A DNA stretch of 64,000 nucleotides, taken from NCBI RefSeq assembly GCF_900170025.1, contig NZ_FWEX01000005.1, positions 859,774 through 923,773 of the forward strand. Direction: 5' to 3'. The DNA is from Nitrospira sp. ND1 (GTDB taxonomy: Bacteria > Nitrospirota > Nitrospiria > Nitrospirales > Nitrospiraceae). Each line of letters starts with the position of its first letter. Position 1 is the stretch's first letter. The notes below the pieces were generated by a model. It ran no database searches. It was given only the letters and a program-made list of their open reading frames with translations, and was not told where the DNA came from. Positions 8,203 through 17,737 of this stretch are shown here, piece by piece. The translations under genes and the position numbers were made by a program.

Positions 8203-8315
8203 TGAAACACAAAACGTAAAAGGTGAGAGGGCCTAAAGAGGGCTACCTGCCGTTCAACATTCGATTCTCGCATGTTACGTTTCCCGTTTGACGTTTCGCC
8301 TTTCACGTCTCACGC
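8203..8315. repeat. R3 repeat between the two radical SAM paralogs
   Basis: Arms containing AACGTAAAAGGTGAGAGG and CGCCTTTCACGTCTCACG face each other across the 130-base gap between the paralogs. The element starts 12 bases before the start codon of paralog 1 and ends five bases from the stop of paralog 2. It could end the upstream transcript or affect the start region of the downstream gene. Confidence 0.65.
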
Positions 8316-8320
8316 CTTCG

Positions 8321-10219
8321 TTACATCTTTCCGGCTAAGGACGGCGGTACCGTGGCGACCCTCGCCGAACGGAACTGCAGGTCCGGCAGTTTCTGCAACC
8401 CAAACTGCGCGATGTAGAGGAAGATGTATTCGCGGATGAAGAGCCGCAGGTCCCAGCCGGGATTGTGATTCCGTTCGAATTCTTCAAACACCCGCTCGGC
8501 CTCCTCGATGCTCAACCCCTGCTTCACGGTGAAGTAATAATCGAGCGCCAGATCCCACTCGGGATTCTTGTAGGCGGTCACGCCGAACTTCTCCGGATGT
8601 TTCGCCACCGGGTTATGCCGGCCGAGGTCGAACGTGCCGAACCCCAGCGAATGCACATAGTCCTTGTTCTGCTCCAGAAACTCCACCGACGACCAGGCTT
8701 CCTCCCGCGTCTCGCCGGGAAAACCGAAGAAGCCCATGCAGTGGTTCCAGATGCCGGCCTCGGCGGTGTACTTCAGGTGTTTCGTCATGATCTCGGTCGT
8801 GGTCGCCTTGTCCATCAGCTTCAGCACGCGCTCGTTCCCCGACTCATAGCCGAAGTGGAGATATTTGCAGCCGGAGGCCTTCGCATCCTGCCAAACCTGA
8901 TCCTCAAGCAAGCTCTTCTCGAACCGCATGTGCGTGGTCCAGGCGATGCCCATCTTGCTGTCGATTAGGCCGCGCGTCAGCTTGCGAAACAGGGCCGGCG
9001 GGTACGACTCATCGGTGAAGTGAAAATGCCGCGCGCCGTACTTGTCCCGCAGATAGGTCACCTCGGCCAGAATGTCCTGAATCTTCTTCGTGCGGTAGCC
9101 AGCCGTGTAGCCTTCGCCGTGGTCGCAGAACTCGCAGCGGCCCCAGTAACAACCGCGCGTCGCCAGATAAGGCAGAATTTTGGTCGGCACGAAATACTTG
9201 TCGAGCGGCAGGCCGTCGAAGTCCGGCGGCGGCAGCGCGGCCATGTCCTCGGCGAAACTCGTCGCGGAAACATGCACCCCGGTCGCGTCCTTATAGATGG
9301 TGTTCGGCACATCGGCCAGGCTTCGCTTCGCCCCCACCGCCGACACCAACTGCACGAACGCCGTCTCCCCTTCATAGACCACGGCACTGTCGAAGTACTG
9401 AAACAGCGGCGACTGCGGGAGCACATCGCGCAGACGCGTGACCGTGTTGCCGCCAATCGTCACATGGATGTTGGGAAAGTGCTGCTTGATGAGGGCGCAG
9501 AAGGTCATGGAGGAAAACATCTGCTGCTGCAAGACGATCGAGATGCCGACCACGTCCGGCTGCTCCGCCTCGATCGCCGGCTTCACCAGATGCTCGAACA
9601 CGTCGCGGTAGATGTTCACCTGGGTGTCGTTCACCGCGTCCATCACTTCATGCGACACGAAAACTTTATAGGAGAGGTCGGTCTCCATCGGCGGCATGCA
9701 GATCCGCGCCGGGGCATAGACCATCGAGATCACCGATGTGACCTCACGGAATACATGAATAGCCCACTCTAGCTGATCGATTTCGTAGAAGACTTCTCCG
9801 CGAATGATCGCCTTCGCCTTCTCCGCCTTCTTGATCAGGTCATCGATCCGTTGGCGCGTTAAATCGCAGAGAGTGAGCTGGAGATCCTGCTCCCATTCCT
9901 CAAGTTCGCGTTTCTTCGCCAGCTTGCGGAGCCGGTCGAGCTGCTGCGGCACCCGGCGCAAGACCTTCTTCAGAAAGTCCTCGCTGAAGTACCAATCCCA
10001 CATCTCAAGGTTGATGTCTTTTTGAACGACCTGATGACCGGCCTGGCGAAGCACGGCGGTGAGGGACGGGAGACTGAGATAGGGTTCGGAAGGAAACCAA
10101 TCGGGCGGGAAGATCAACATGACCTTCATTTTCCGGCCGCTGGTGGCTTCGAAACTTTGACGATTGAGGAGGATCAGCTCTTTGGAAGCCCGTTCGCCCT
10201 TCGTATACTCGATGCGCAT
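8321..10219 (-). CDS. B12-binding-type radical SAM protein (paralog 2)
   Basis: A 632-residue protein parallel to paralog 1 throughout. It has VMLIFPPDWFPSEPYLSLPS at about residues 33-52, the cluster motif GCYWGRCEFCDHGEG with cysteines 357, 362 and 365, and a shared C-terminal region ending near ...LQKLPDL. A long charged segment (about residues 85-150) separates the first Rossmann strand from the rest, as in paralog 1. The two genes look like an old tandem duplication with different substrates or sequential steps. GGAG lies ten bases before the ATG. As in paralog 1, the cobalamin loop is not obvious. Confidence 0.85.
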   Translation of the reverse strand: MRIEYTKGERASKELILLNRQSFEATSGRKMKVMLIFPPDWFPSEPYLSLPSLTAVLRQAGHQVVQKDINLEMWDWYFSEDFLKKVLRRVPQQLDRLRKLAKKRELEEWEQDLQLTLCDLTRQRIDDLIKKAEKAKAIIRGEVFYEIDQLEWAIHVFREVTSVISMVYAPARICMPPMETDLSYKVFVSHEVMDAVNDTQVNIYRDVFEHLVKPAIEAEQPDVVGISIVLQQQMFSSMTFCALIKQHFPNIHVTIGGNTVTRLRDVLPQSPLFQYFDSAVVYEGETAFVQLVSAVGAKRSLADVPNTIYKDATGVHVSATSFAEDMAALPPPDFDGLPLDKYFVPTKILPYLATRGCYWGRCEFCDHGEGYTAGYRTKKIQDILAEVTYLRDKYGARHFHFTDESYPPALFRKLTRGLIDSKMGIAWTTHMRFEKSLLEDQVWQDAKASGCKYLHFGYESGNERVLKLMDKATTTEIMTKHLKYTAEAGIWNHCMGFFGFPGETREEAWSSVEFLEQNKDYVHSLGFGTFDLGRHNPVAKHPEKFGVTAYKNPEWDLALDYYFTVKQGLSIEEAERVFEEFERNHNPGWDLRLFIREYIFLYIAQFGLQKLPDLQFRSARVATVPPSLAGKM

Positions 10220-10340
10220 GAAGGCGGCTCCTGTATCGGTCCGGCACTCCGAAACAGTCAGAATGCCAAGGGGTTGGCTTGGAGTTCGTCATTGTACGAG
10301 GGGAAAAGATGGAGATGCAAGAGTGGCTTGATTGCCCTCT

Positions 10341-10520
10341 TGCTCGCGCAACGCGCGGCCTCGGAAGGCCCTCGTTGGACGCGCACGTGAAGCCGTGCTG
10401 GTCCCATGCGCGAAGTTGAAGGGTAACTCGGCTATTCCGGTGAGGGTGCGTGGAAAGCGCACCGCGCGGTCGCAGACTCCCCTCGTTGGACGCGCGCAGT
10501 TAGGAGACCACACAGGCCGC
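10341..10520. repeat. R2 palindromic repeat, two adjacent units
   Basis: Two units share CTCGTTGGACGCGC (about 10370 and 10482) preceded by CGCGCGG, at 10341-10388 and 10457-10500. A third unit lies after the YnfA-like gene. The gap 10220-10639, between the start of radical SAM paralog 2 and the YnfA-like gene, holds these repeats and presumably promoters for the two divergent genes, but nothing else was recognised. Confidence 0.6.
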
Positions 10521-10639
10521 CCCCTGGGAATGGGAGAGTGAAGTATATGACGTAAGCGTCAGGCAGTGCGGCTGCATTTGTCTCCTTCGCTCCACCGTGC
10601 TATGTGAGCACGAGTCGATCCCCTTTATTGGAGAATCGC

Positions 10640-10966
10640 ATGCTCATCACACAATCGATCGCCTTATTCGTGCTGGCAGGTCTGTTCGAAATCGGCGGCG
10701 GATATTTAGTCTGGCAATGGTGGCGGAACGGCAGCCACTGGAGCGTCGGCCTCCTGGGCGCGGTCATCTTGATTCTGTACGGCATCGTGCCGACCTACCA
10801 GCCGTCGCACTTCGGCCGGGTCTATGCCGCCTATGGCGGCTGGTTCATCATCCTGTCGATTCTGTGGGGGTGGCTCGTCGATCACGTGGAGCCGGATCGA
10901 TTCGATGTCATCGGCGCGATGGTCTGCCTGGTGGGAGTGGCGGTGATGATGTATTGGCCGAGATAG
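10640..10966 (+). CDS. YnfA-family small membrane protein (UPF0060)
   Basis: A 108-residue inner-membrane protein with four predicted hydrophobic segments, matching the YnfA/UPF0060 family of small drug-metabolite transporter-like proteins. The signature GRVYAAYGG is present, as is the acidic residue of [13 protein letters not shown]. Length equals the family standard. The open frame extends 12 codons upstream, but the ATG at 10640 follows TTGGAG at good spacing. It stands alone, bounded by R2 repeats on both sides. Transport substrate is unknown. Confidence 0.9.
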   Translation: MLITQSIALFVLAGLFEIGGGYLVWQWWRNGSHWSVGLLGAVILILYGIVPTYQPSHFGRVYAAYGGWFIILSILWGWLVDHVEPDRFDVIGAMVCLVGVAVMMYWPR

Positions 10967-10991
10967 AAAGACGGGAAAGAGGAAGAGGCTG

Positions 10992-11073
10992 ACCTGGCGG
11001 TTCCCCATGCTCGCGCAACGCGCGGTCGCAGACTCCCCTCGTTGGACGCGCGCACGTAGGGAACCCGCCAGGC
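10992..11073. repeat. R2 palindromic repeat after the YnfA-like gene
   Basis: Outer arms CCTGGCGGTTCCC and GGGAACCCGCCAGG pair around a central unit TGCTCGCGCAACGCGCGG ... CTCGTTGGACGCGCGCA. It lies 26 bases after the stop codon, where a transcript terminator would be expected. Confidence 0.7.
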
Positions 11074-11317
11074 CACATTCCATCTCTCTGACAGCCATTG
11101 GCCTACAAAAAATGGATACAATTCCACAGACACTTCAGCCAACATTTTACGATTGATTTACTACCTTGCAAGGCGTAGGAAGGAATGCCCTGTTCTGCTG
11201 AGCTCATTGATTTCACAAGAAAAGACAACGCCCAATAGGGTGCCCCAAGAGACGAGCCAAAGCGACGCCCTCTACTTATCCGCTTAGACCAATAAACCCA
11301 CTGGCACAGGTGACCTC
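11074..11317. other. Non-coding lead-in to the helicase-nuclease gene
   Basis: About 240 bases, richer in A and T than the genes to the left, with no supported gene. It probably holds the promoter of the interrupted helicase-nuclease gene and marks the left edge of a transferred segment. No direct repeat or attachment site was recognised. Confidence 0.4.
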
Positions 11318-13054
11318 TTGAGCGACCAGCAGGTGTGCAGTCCAGAATCGCAGAAGGCGATTCGCCTTCTCGATTACCTATTAAGGCTGGCGACACTTCG
11401 GACAAAGCTGATCCGCGACATTTCCGAATACGAGAACGTTCTTTGGATCTCAGACGTTCCGCAGGAACGAGGCTGCTACACGCAGGCATGGGGACGTGAT
11501 GAGGAACATGAACCGGACGAGTGGATCGAGGTGCAAACTCGGCGCGAGCCAGAACTGCCGGCGGTCCCGTCTCAATGCAAAGACTGGGTGAACCCTTCAG
11601 CACTTCGAAACAAACACAATTTACCGGAACTCCGTCCTGAGATCACACGCCAAATCCATAATCCTGACTGGTCTGAAGGATCTGACCAGCCGGAAACGAT
11701 TCCACACACGGAACGCCTTGAAGATCAGTTCGTTGTTCAGCAAGCATGGGATCGCTACCTTCAAGGCAAGTGGTTACCGTGGATCGAAGAGCACAATGCC
11801 TGGGAAAAGATACATAAAGTATATTCTGCACTTTTCGCTATTCATCAAGCGCAACTTCGCCTTGGCGAAGAATACGAGCTCGTACTAGGCCTGGGCTTAC
11901 TTACCTGGCAAACGCCCAATGGGCAACGAGTCCGACGGCACTTAGTCGTTGCCGACGTCATTCTGGAATTTGAAGCTGGCTTGGGGAAATTTACCATCCG
12001 CCCCCACACTGAAGGTGCCAACCTGCGGCCCGAGCTCGATATGCTCGACATCGAAGACCAGCCAACTCGCGCGGAAGAAACCGCGAAAGGTTCATTGACC
12101 AGAGCCGCTGAAGACCCTTGGGAAACAGATTGCATAGAAGGCGTACTTAAGGCCCTGGTGCATTCGATCAACTCGCAAGGTGTTTACGACGATTCATTGG
12201 GACCCAAAACCGTCCGCACATCGACGAAACCACTCGCCGAATTTGCACCCGCCGTGATTTTACGCAAACGTTCCGCCAAAGGCCTCACCGAAACCCTAAA
12301 ACGGATCAAGGAGCAGATTGAAAACGGCCAAGACATTCCCGGTGAATTCGCAGACCTTGCGGAATGTCGTCCCAAGAACGATCGCGAAACGGGCGATGGC
12401 CACGAAGCCCCAAACAATAGCTTTGATGGAGAGGTCTTTTTCCCCAAACCATCGAACGATGAACAACGCCGCATTGTGAATAAAATTCGATCGGCGAGCG
12501 GTGTACTGGTGCAAGGACCGCCCGGTACCGGAAAATCCCATACCATCGCAAATCTTATCTGCCATCTGCTGGCGACTGGGAATCGCATACTTGTAACTGC
12601 AAAGACGCCGAGAGCATTGCAGGTCCTTTTGGGTGAAATCGATGAAAAGGAAGGCATCCAGAGTCACGAACCGTATAAAGAACGTCAAAGAGATAACGGC
12701 CTGATCCCAAAAGAAATCAAGCCGCTGTGCATCAGCCTACTAGGCAGCGGGCAGGAGGAAAGGAAGTCGCTAGAAGCGAGTGTCGGAGGCATACTTCGCA
12801 AAAACGAAGAGTGGAAACCGGCCGACACCGACCATCAACGAGAGGAACTTGAGAAGCGCCTCAGGGAGCTCCGCGAAGAGAAGGCTCGTGTCAACCTGAT
12901 CTTCCCCCGATTTCGTGGACACGTGGTTACGCGACTGCCGCCCTCGCTTCAAACTCGACTGGAGCGTGATAGCCGAGGGTCGAATGCTGACGCTGCCGAT
13001 TGTAGAACACCTCGATGTATTCGAAGATGTCCTGCTTGGCTTCGTCTCGGGTGA
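11318..13054 (+). pseudogene. SF1 helicase-nuclease, 5' part, cut by an IS element
   Basis: The true gene segment is 11318-12896; the frame then runs into the IS and ends by chance at 13054. It starts with TTG after AGGTGACC. The first ~390 residues match nothing I recognise; GPPGTGKS at 400-407 is a Walker A motif of a superfamily 1 (Upf1/RecD-like) helicase. After it comes a charged coiled-coil stretch. Joining this part to the 3' part at the IS target site gives one frame of 1637 codons. Proteins of this design (large SF1 helicase plus C-terminal nuclease) are often found in anti-phage islands. The lower GC than its neighbours suggests transfer. As it stands, this half lacks the other helicase motifs and the nuclease. 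Confidence 0.85.
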
Positions 13055-13790
13055 CATACGGTCGCTGGTGTACCAGCTCACGCTTGAGCGTCCCGAAGAA
13101 ACTTTCGACGCACGCGTTGTCCCAGCAGTTGCCTTTGCGACTCATACTGGGGATGAGGCCATACTCCGTGAGTCGCTGCTGGTAGCTCGTGGCGGCATAC
13201 TGACTGCCGCGATCCGAATGGTGCACGAGCCCTGCCCTGGGGATTCGATTGACCAAGGCCATGGTGAGAGCCTGCTCGGCCAACTCACCCGTTAAGCGGG
13301 GGCCCATGGCCCAGCCGACCACCCGGCGTGAGTACAGATCCAGCAGGACCGCCAGGTAGAGCCAGCCCTCCATGGTCCACACGTAAGTGAGGTCTCCGGC
13401 CCACACCCGATTTGGAGCCGCAACCGTGAAGGCGCGATCAAGGGTGTTCGCGGCCACGGGGAACCGATGCTGGGACTGGGTGGTGGCGCGCCACTTCGTC
13501 ACGGTCTTCGCCCGAATGCCGCCGTGGCGCATCAGCCGGGCCACGCGATGCTCGCCAACGCGGTGCCCCTGTTTGACCAGGGCGTTCCAGATGCGGGGAC
13601 TGCCGTAGGTCTCCCGCGACTCTCGGTGAATCACCCGAATGGCCGAAAGGAGTGTACGCGTCTGGCTCGACCGGGCACTCTCCGGCCGTGACCGCCATGC
13701 GTAATAGCCTGCCGCCGCAACGGCGAGGGCACGGCACATCACGCGGATGGGATAGCGACGGTCGTGCTCCTGGATCACTCGATATCTCAT
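12927..13790 (-). CDS. IS3-family transposase OrfB (copy 1)
   Basis: A 287-residue DDE integrase-fold transposase. The catalytic triad is visible as Asp in WAGDLTYVW, Asp in HHSDRGSQYA, and Glu in NACVESFFGTLKREL. The N-terminal part is the HTH_21-type region (YGSPRIWNALVKQGHRVGEH). Its ATG overlaps the end of orfA in an ATGA junction, so it is translated by coupling or as an OrfAB fusion. The frame is intact, so the element may still be active. It lies antisense to the helicase gene it interrupts. Confidence 0.95.
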   Translation of the reverse strand: MRYRVIQEHDRRYPIRVMCRALAVAAAGYYAWRSRPESARSSQTRTLLSAIRVIHRESRETYGSPRIWNALVKQGHRVGEHRVARLMRHGGIRAKTVTKWRATTQSQHRFPVAANTLDRAFTVAAPNRVWAGDLTYVWTMEGWLYLAVLLDLYSRRVVGWAMGPRLTGELAEQALTMALVNRIPRAGLVHHSDRGSQYAATSYQQRLTEYGLIPSMSRKGNCWDNACVESFFGTLKRELVHQRPYVTRDEAKQDIFEYIEVFYNRQRQHSTLGYHAPVEFEARAAVA

Positions 13791-14083
13791 CGCGACTCCT
13801 TCGCGAAGAACGCCGCCGCACGCTTAAAAAAATCCCGCTCCTGCTTCAAGGTGGCATTCTCTCGTCTCAACCGGGCGAGTTCCGCCTGTTCGGCTCGTGC
13901 CGATTGCCGTGTCTGGCCCTGCCCCTCCGCCTGCTGCTGTTCGGCCCTCCAGCGGTAGAGCAGATGGTCAGCAATACCCAGGTCCCGGGCCACGTGTGTG
14001 ACAGGCCGTGCCGAGTCTCGGACCAACCGGACCGCTTCTGCCTTAAACTCGTCCGTGTACTGCCGTCTGGTTTTCGTGGTCAT
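13787..14083 (-). CDS. IS3-family transposase OrfA (copy 1)
   Basis: A 98-residue DNA-binding partner of the transposase, with a helix-turn-helix (FKAEAVRLVRDSARPVTHVA then LGIADHLLYRWR) and a C-terminal leucine-zipper-like coiled coil (ELARLRRENATLKQERDFFK). The ATG at 14083 has GGAGG just upstream; the frame extends seven more codons to 14104. A run of seven T residues near its end, on the coding strand, may allow frame slippage to form OrfAB. Confidence 0.9.
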   Translation of the reverse strand: MTTKTRRQYTDEFKAEAVRLVRDSARPVTHVARDLGIADHLLYRWRAEQQQAEGQGQTRQSARAEQAELARLRRENATLKQERDFFKRAAAFFAKESR

Positions 14084-14307
14084 TCCTTCCTCCGATCTCA
14101 TCACATTCCTCCTTATACAGGTGTCTGTGAAATCGGGGGAAGGTCAACCGCCGCCTCCGCGACATCCGGGAATCCGAAACTCATACGCACTCGATAGCAG
14201 CGAGTGCGTATTGTGGAACAGCGGCCAGAATCGCTGAAGCCGTAAACCGCGACCGATTTACCCATGACTGGTTTGTAGATTCCGTTCCTTTTGACAAATC
14301 TTGCCAA

Positions 14308-17300
14308 GTGTCCACAAGCGCCATGCGAAGCATCCTAGCGGCTGTACGCCAATTCACGCCGGCAAACCGCAGAGAATTGGAGCTTACATGGCCAGAGGGA
14401 CTGCCATCAAGTGAACGTTTTGTGGACCTTGTAAAGAGTGAGGCCCGTGCCATAGAGGATGAACGGAACTCGGAAAATGGCGCCGATGTACGCATCGCAA
14501 ATATGTTGCTAAAAAGCAGTTCCGTGACCATCGAGTCGATTTGCGACGCGCTGTCCGCTTTTCGCGATACTCGGAAGCGATTGTTGACGAGCTCTCATTC
14601 TTGGATGAAAGAGGCCTTACGCGATATCTCGAGCAGCAGTTCATCCCTGTGGCGTGAACTTCTGCGCGCTATGCGAGACGTTATTCCGGCAATCGAGAAA
14701 CACGTTGCGGTCGCGGACAACACCAACCTCGAATTCCCAGATGCTACTGACATGCGAACGTTGCTTGACGACGCTCGTACTCTGAACGAACACTTGGAGA
14801 ATGGCGGCAGTTTGGGTTGGGGCATCTTTCGACCCAGGCTAGTGAAGGAGCGGTTGTACGTCGTTCAGTCTGTCAAGATAGGTGGGCGTCTTTGCTCCAC
14901 CGGCGAACATTTCTCAACTCTTGCCGACGCGCTATATGTACGCATCGAATTCGAGAAAGCATGGGGATTTTGGAAAGGACGAAGTGAACAAATTCAAGGC
15001 CCATACACTCTCCAACTAGCAACCCTCAAAGCGCTACGTGAAGCGCTCGAAAGTGCCTTGGCTCTGGAAGAACTCATTGCCCAATCCCGTGAAACGCTGA
15101 GACAATGTCCAGAACTGGGCGAGCCCGTATGGACCGACGAAATCCACCTTGATAGGGCGGTCTCATCATGTCGCCTCGCTTTAGCTCGTATCCGCAAACG
15201 GCTTGCCACAGAGGAAATACAGACTATCGAGACTGCGATTTCACGCAGGGCTGCTACAAACGATGCACATCCTGCAAGCAGTGATTTGCTAAAGGCCGTT
15301 CGCGGTCGCGACGGAGATGGATTTGCTCGTTGCGCAAATATGATTCAGGATTTGAACAGGCAACGAGAACTGCTTCAGCGGGTGGATAAAGATCTCTCTG
15401 AACTACGCCAATTGTTACCGAAGCTTACAAAGTCCTTGGAACACACTTGCACCGAACCCCACTGGGAGGAACGACTCCAACATATTGACGCTGCCTGGCA
15501 ATGGGCGCAGGCACGCTATTGGATAGAAGACTACATTCGGCAGGAAGACGCACCGGCGCTCGCCAAGCGCGCAAAACAGATCGAGGAGGAAATCAACAGC
15601 GTCGTTGCCAAGCTCGCGGCACTTCATGCGTGGTCTTTCTGTTTTAAGCGAATGGAAGAGCCTCATCGCCGACACATGGAGGCCTGGTGCAAGTACGTCA
15701 ATTCGCTGACCAAAACCGGCAAAGGCAAACGCGACTTTCGTAATCGTCAGGCAGCTCAGCAAAGCCTCAATAAGTGCAAAGATGCCGTTCCCGCATGGGT
15801 GATGCCTTTGCACCGCGTCTGGGACACGGTAGACCCAACGCCAGGCATGTTCGACGTAGTCATAGTTGATGAGGCTTCGCAGTGCGGGTTTGAAGCATTA
15901 CCACTTCTTTATCTCGGGAAAAAGATCTTAATCGTCGGAGATGATAAACAGATCAGTCCCGGTGGAGAGTTTCAGGATGCTACGCCAATAAGCAAATTGT
16001 TGGACGAATATTTATATGATTTCAGCTTTAAAGAATACTTCGATATCAACGTTAGCCTTTTTGAACATGGAAAACTCCGCTATGGAACTCGACGTATTAC
16101 GTTGCGGGAGCACTTCCGCTGCATGCCGGAAATCATTCGTTTCAGCAACGATCTTTGCTACTCGGACACACCACTGATTCCCTTAAGGCAGTATGGCCCG
16201 AATCGGCTACCACCGTTGGAGCACGTTTTTGTGGACGGTGGATATCGCGAAGGGTCGCATAACAGGACGATTAACCGCCCAGAAGCCGAGACGATCGTCG
16301 AAAAGATCGCCCAACTGTGCGAAGACAGCCGGTACGACGGCAAGACAATAGGAGTAGTGGTGCTTCAAGGTGAGGCACAAGCGGCATTGATTGAGCATCG
16401 ATTGCTTGAGCGATTGGGCGCTGAGGAGATAGAGCGGCGGCGCCTGGTCTGCGGCAATCCCTACAACTTCCAGGGCGACGAGCGCGATATTATACTCCTG
16501 TCGCTAGTCGCGGCCACCAACGAAAGAATTGGCTCTCTCTCCAAAGCCCCGGATGAAAGACGCTTCAATGTTGCAACCAGCCGTGCTCGCGATCAGATGA
16601 TTCTCTTCCATTCAGTGACATGTAACGACCTCAGCGCGACTTGCCTTCGGCGGCGATTGCTGGAGTTTTTTGAAAATAAGCAGCCACGACAAATTGCCGG
16701 ACTGGAGAGAAACGAACTTGAACGGCGAGCAGCACAGGACAATCGGCGCCTTGTGAATCCTCCCCCACCATTCGAAAGTTGGTTCGAAGTTGACGTTGCC
16801 CTTGCACTCCTGCGCAAAAACTTCACGGTGCTTCCCCAATACGAATTCGCAGGTAGGCATATTGACCTCGTCGTTGAAGGCGGGCGGGCGCGCTTGGCTG
16901 TGGAGTGCGATGGCGACCAGTGGCACGGGGCAGACCGCTACGAGGCCGACATGCAACGCCAGCGACAGTTAGAGCGATGCGGTTGGGAATTCTTCCGTGT
17001 AAGAGAAGCAGCTTTTTATGCCAACAAAGAGAACGCGCTTGCAGGGTTATGGGGAGCGTTGGAAGAAAGAGGCATTTCCCCGAACATACCTGATAGGGAG
17101 CCAGCCCATGAAGAGAATTCAGAAAAAGGGGATTGGGGCACATCGCAAATGGATAATGCTGCAAATGACGATTGCCTAGACGACGAAGATAACTTTCCAT
17201 CGGAGAGTCCAAGCACTGACTTCACGCCATCTGGCCGGAAATCCGAAGACATAACCCCAGGGGAAATACAAGAAGCTATTATTCAGGCTCTAGGTAAGTG

Positions 17301-17484
17301 CCCCAATCAGTCTTGCACCTTACATTCGCTTACCGCTCGCGTCCTTAAAGAGCTCGGCGTGTCAACGCGTGGGAAGCCCCGTGAAGCATTTGAGAAGCGA
17401 ACCATGCGCTCCGTCAGCATCCTTGAGACGCGTGGCCGCATTGAGACTTACAAAGCAAAAAATCGAAGGTTGAGGCTTCTCTAA
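14308..17484 (+). pseudogene. SF1 helicase-nuclease, 3' part
   Basis: In-frame sequence resumes at 14150, directly after the target duplication; the first possible start inside it is the GTG at 14308. In the joined protein, DEAS of the Walker B motif is near residue 1100, followed by helicase motifs LREHFRCMPEIIRFSND, CGNPYNFQGDERDIILLSLV and RFNVATSRARDQMILF. Near residues 1420-1490 is a PD-(D/E)XK fold like the MTES_1575/DUF559 or Vsr nucleases, with HIDLVVEGGRARLAVECDGD and QWHG as the active-site region. The last ~70 residues look like a winged-helix domain. Without Walker A, this fragment cannot be a working helicase, though the nuclease part could still fold. Confidence 0.85.
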
Positions 17485-17505
17485 CAGGAAACGACATGCG
17501 CCAAT

Positions 17506-17613
17506 GAAATGGGGTCAGGTTTGCAATCACATATTTTCCAATGCGCGGCGGATCACTCCTTCCCCTTCCCCTTCCACCTCATTCAGTCTCGTTGCCCGAT
17601 TGACTCACTCGGC
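17506..17613. repeat. R4 dispersed repeat, copy 1
   Basis: Starts 22 bases after the helicase-nuclease stop with GGGTCAGGTTTGCAATCACA and continues through CCTTCCACCTCATTCAGTCTCG to ACTCACTCGGCA. The same ~105 bases occur at 23400-23505 after the histidine kinase gene, and the first ~30 bases occur at 19263. The GGGTCAGGTC-TTGCAATCACA wording resembles sequence around REP-associated Y1 transposase genes; no transposase is present here. Confidence 0.65.
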
Positions 17614-17737
17614 ATGGAGGAGTAGGGTTTTCACCGCGCTCCCAACCAGCCTCGCCATTGGTCTTCAGATGTGATTGGGTGAGCGTGCGTACAGCTGTAC
17701 GTCGACGAATCCACAACCTTCGAGGAGGGACACACCT

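Larger units (their letters stand above)
12897..14146 (-). mobile_element. IS3-family insertion sequence, copy 1 (1250 bp)
   Basis: A complete element read on the minus strand. Its ends are imperfect inverted repeats, TGATCTTCCCCCGATTTC on the left and, on the complementary strand at the right, TGACCTTCCCCCGATTTCAC. It is flanked by a 3-bp target duplication, ACC at 12894-12896 and 14147-14149. It holds orfA and orfB in the usual overlapping layout. Length is identical to the second copy at 28870, but the two differ at many residues, so they are relatives rather than recent duplicates. Confidence 0.93.

Noticed and set aside
7063-8205. 380-codon plus-strand frame
   Set aside because: Shadow of radical SAM paralog 1; His/Arg-rich translation without domains.
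11318-17484. Two separate genes rather than one broken gene
   Set aside because: The halves join exactly at the IS target site in one frame, and the helicase motifs are split between them, so one ancestral gene is the simpler reading.
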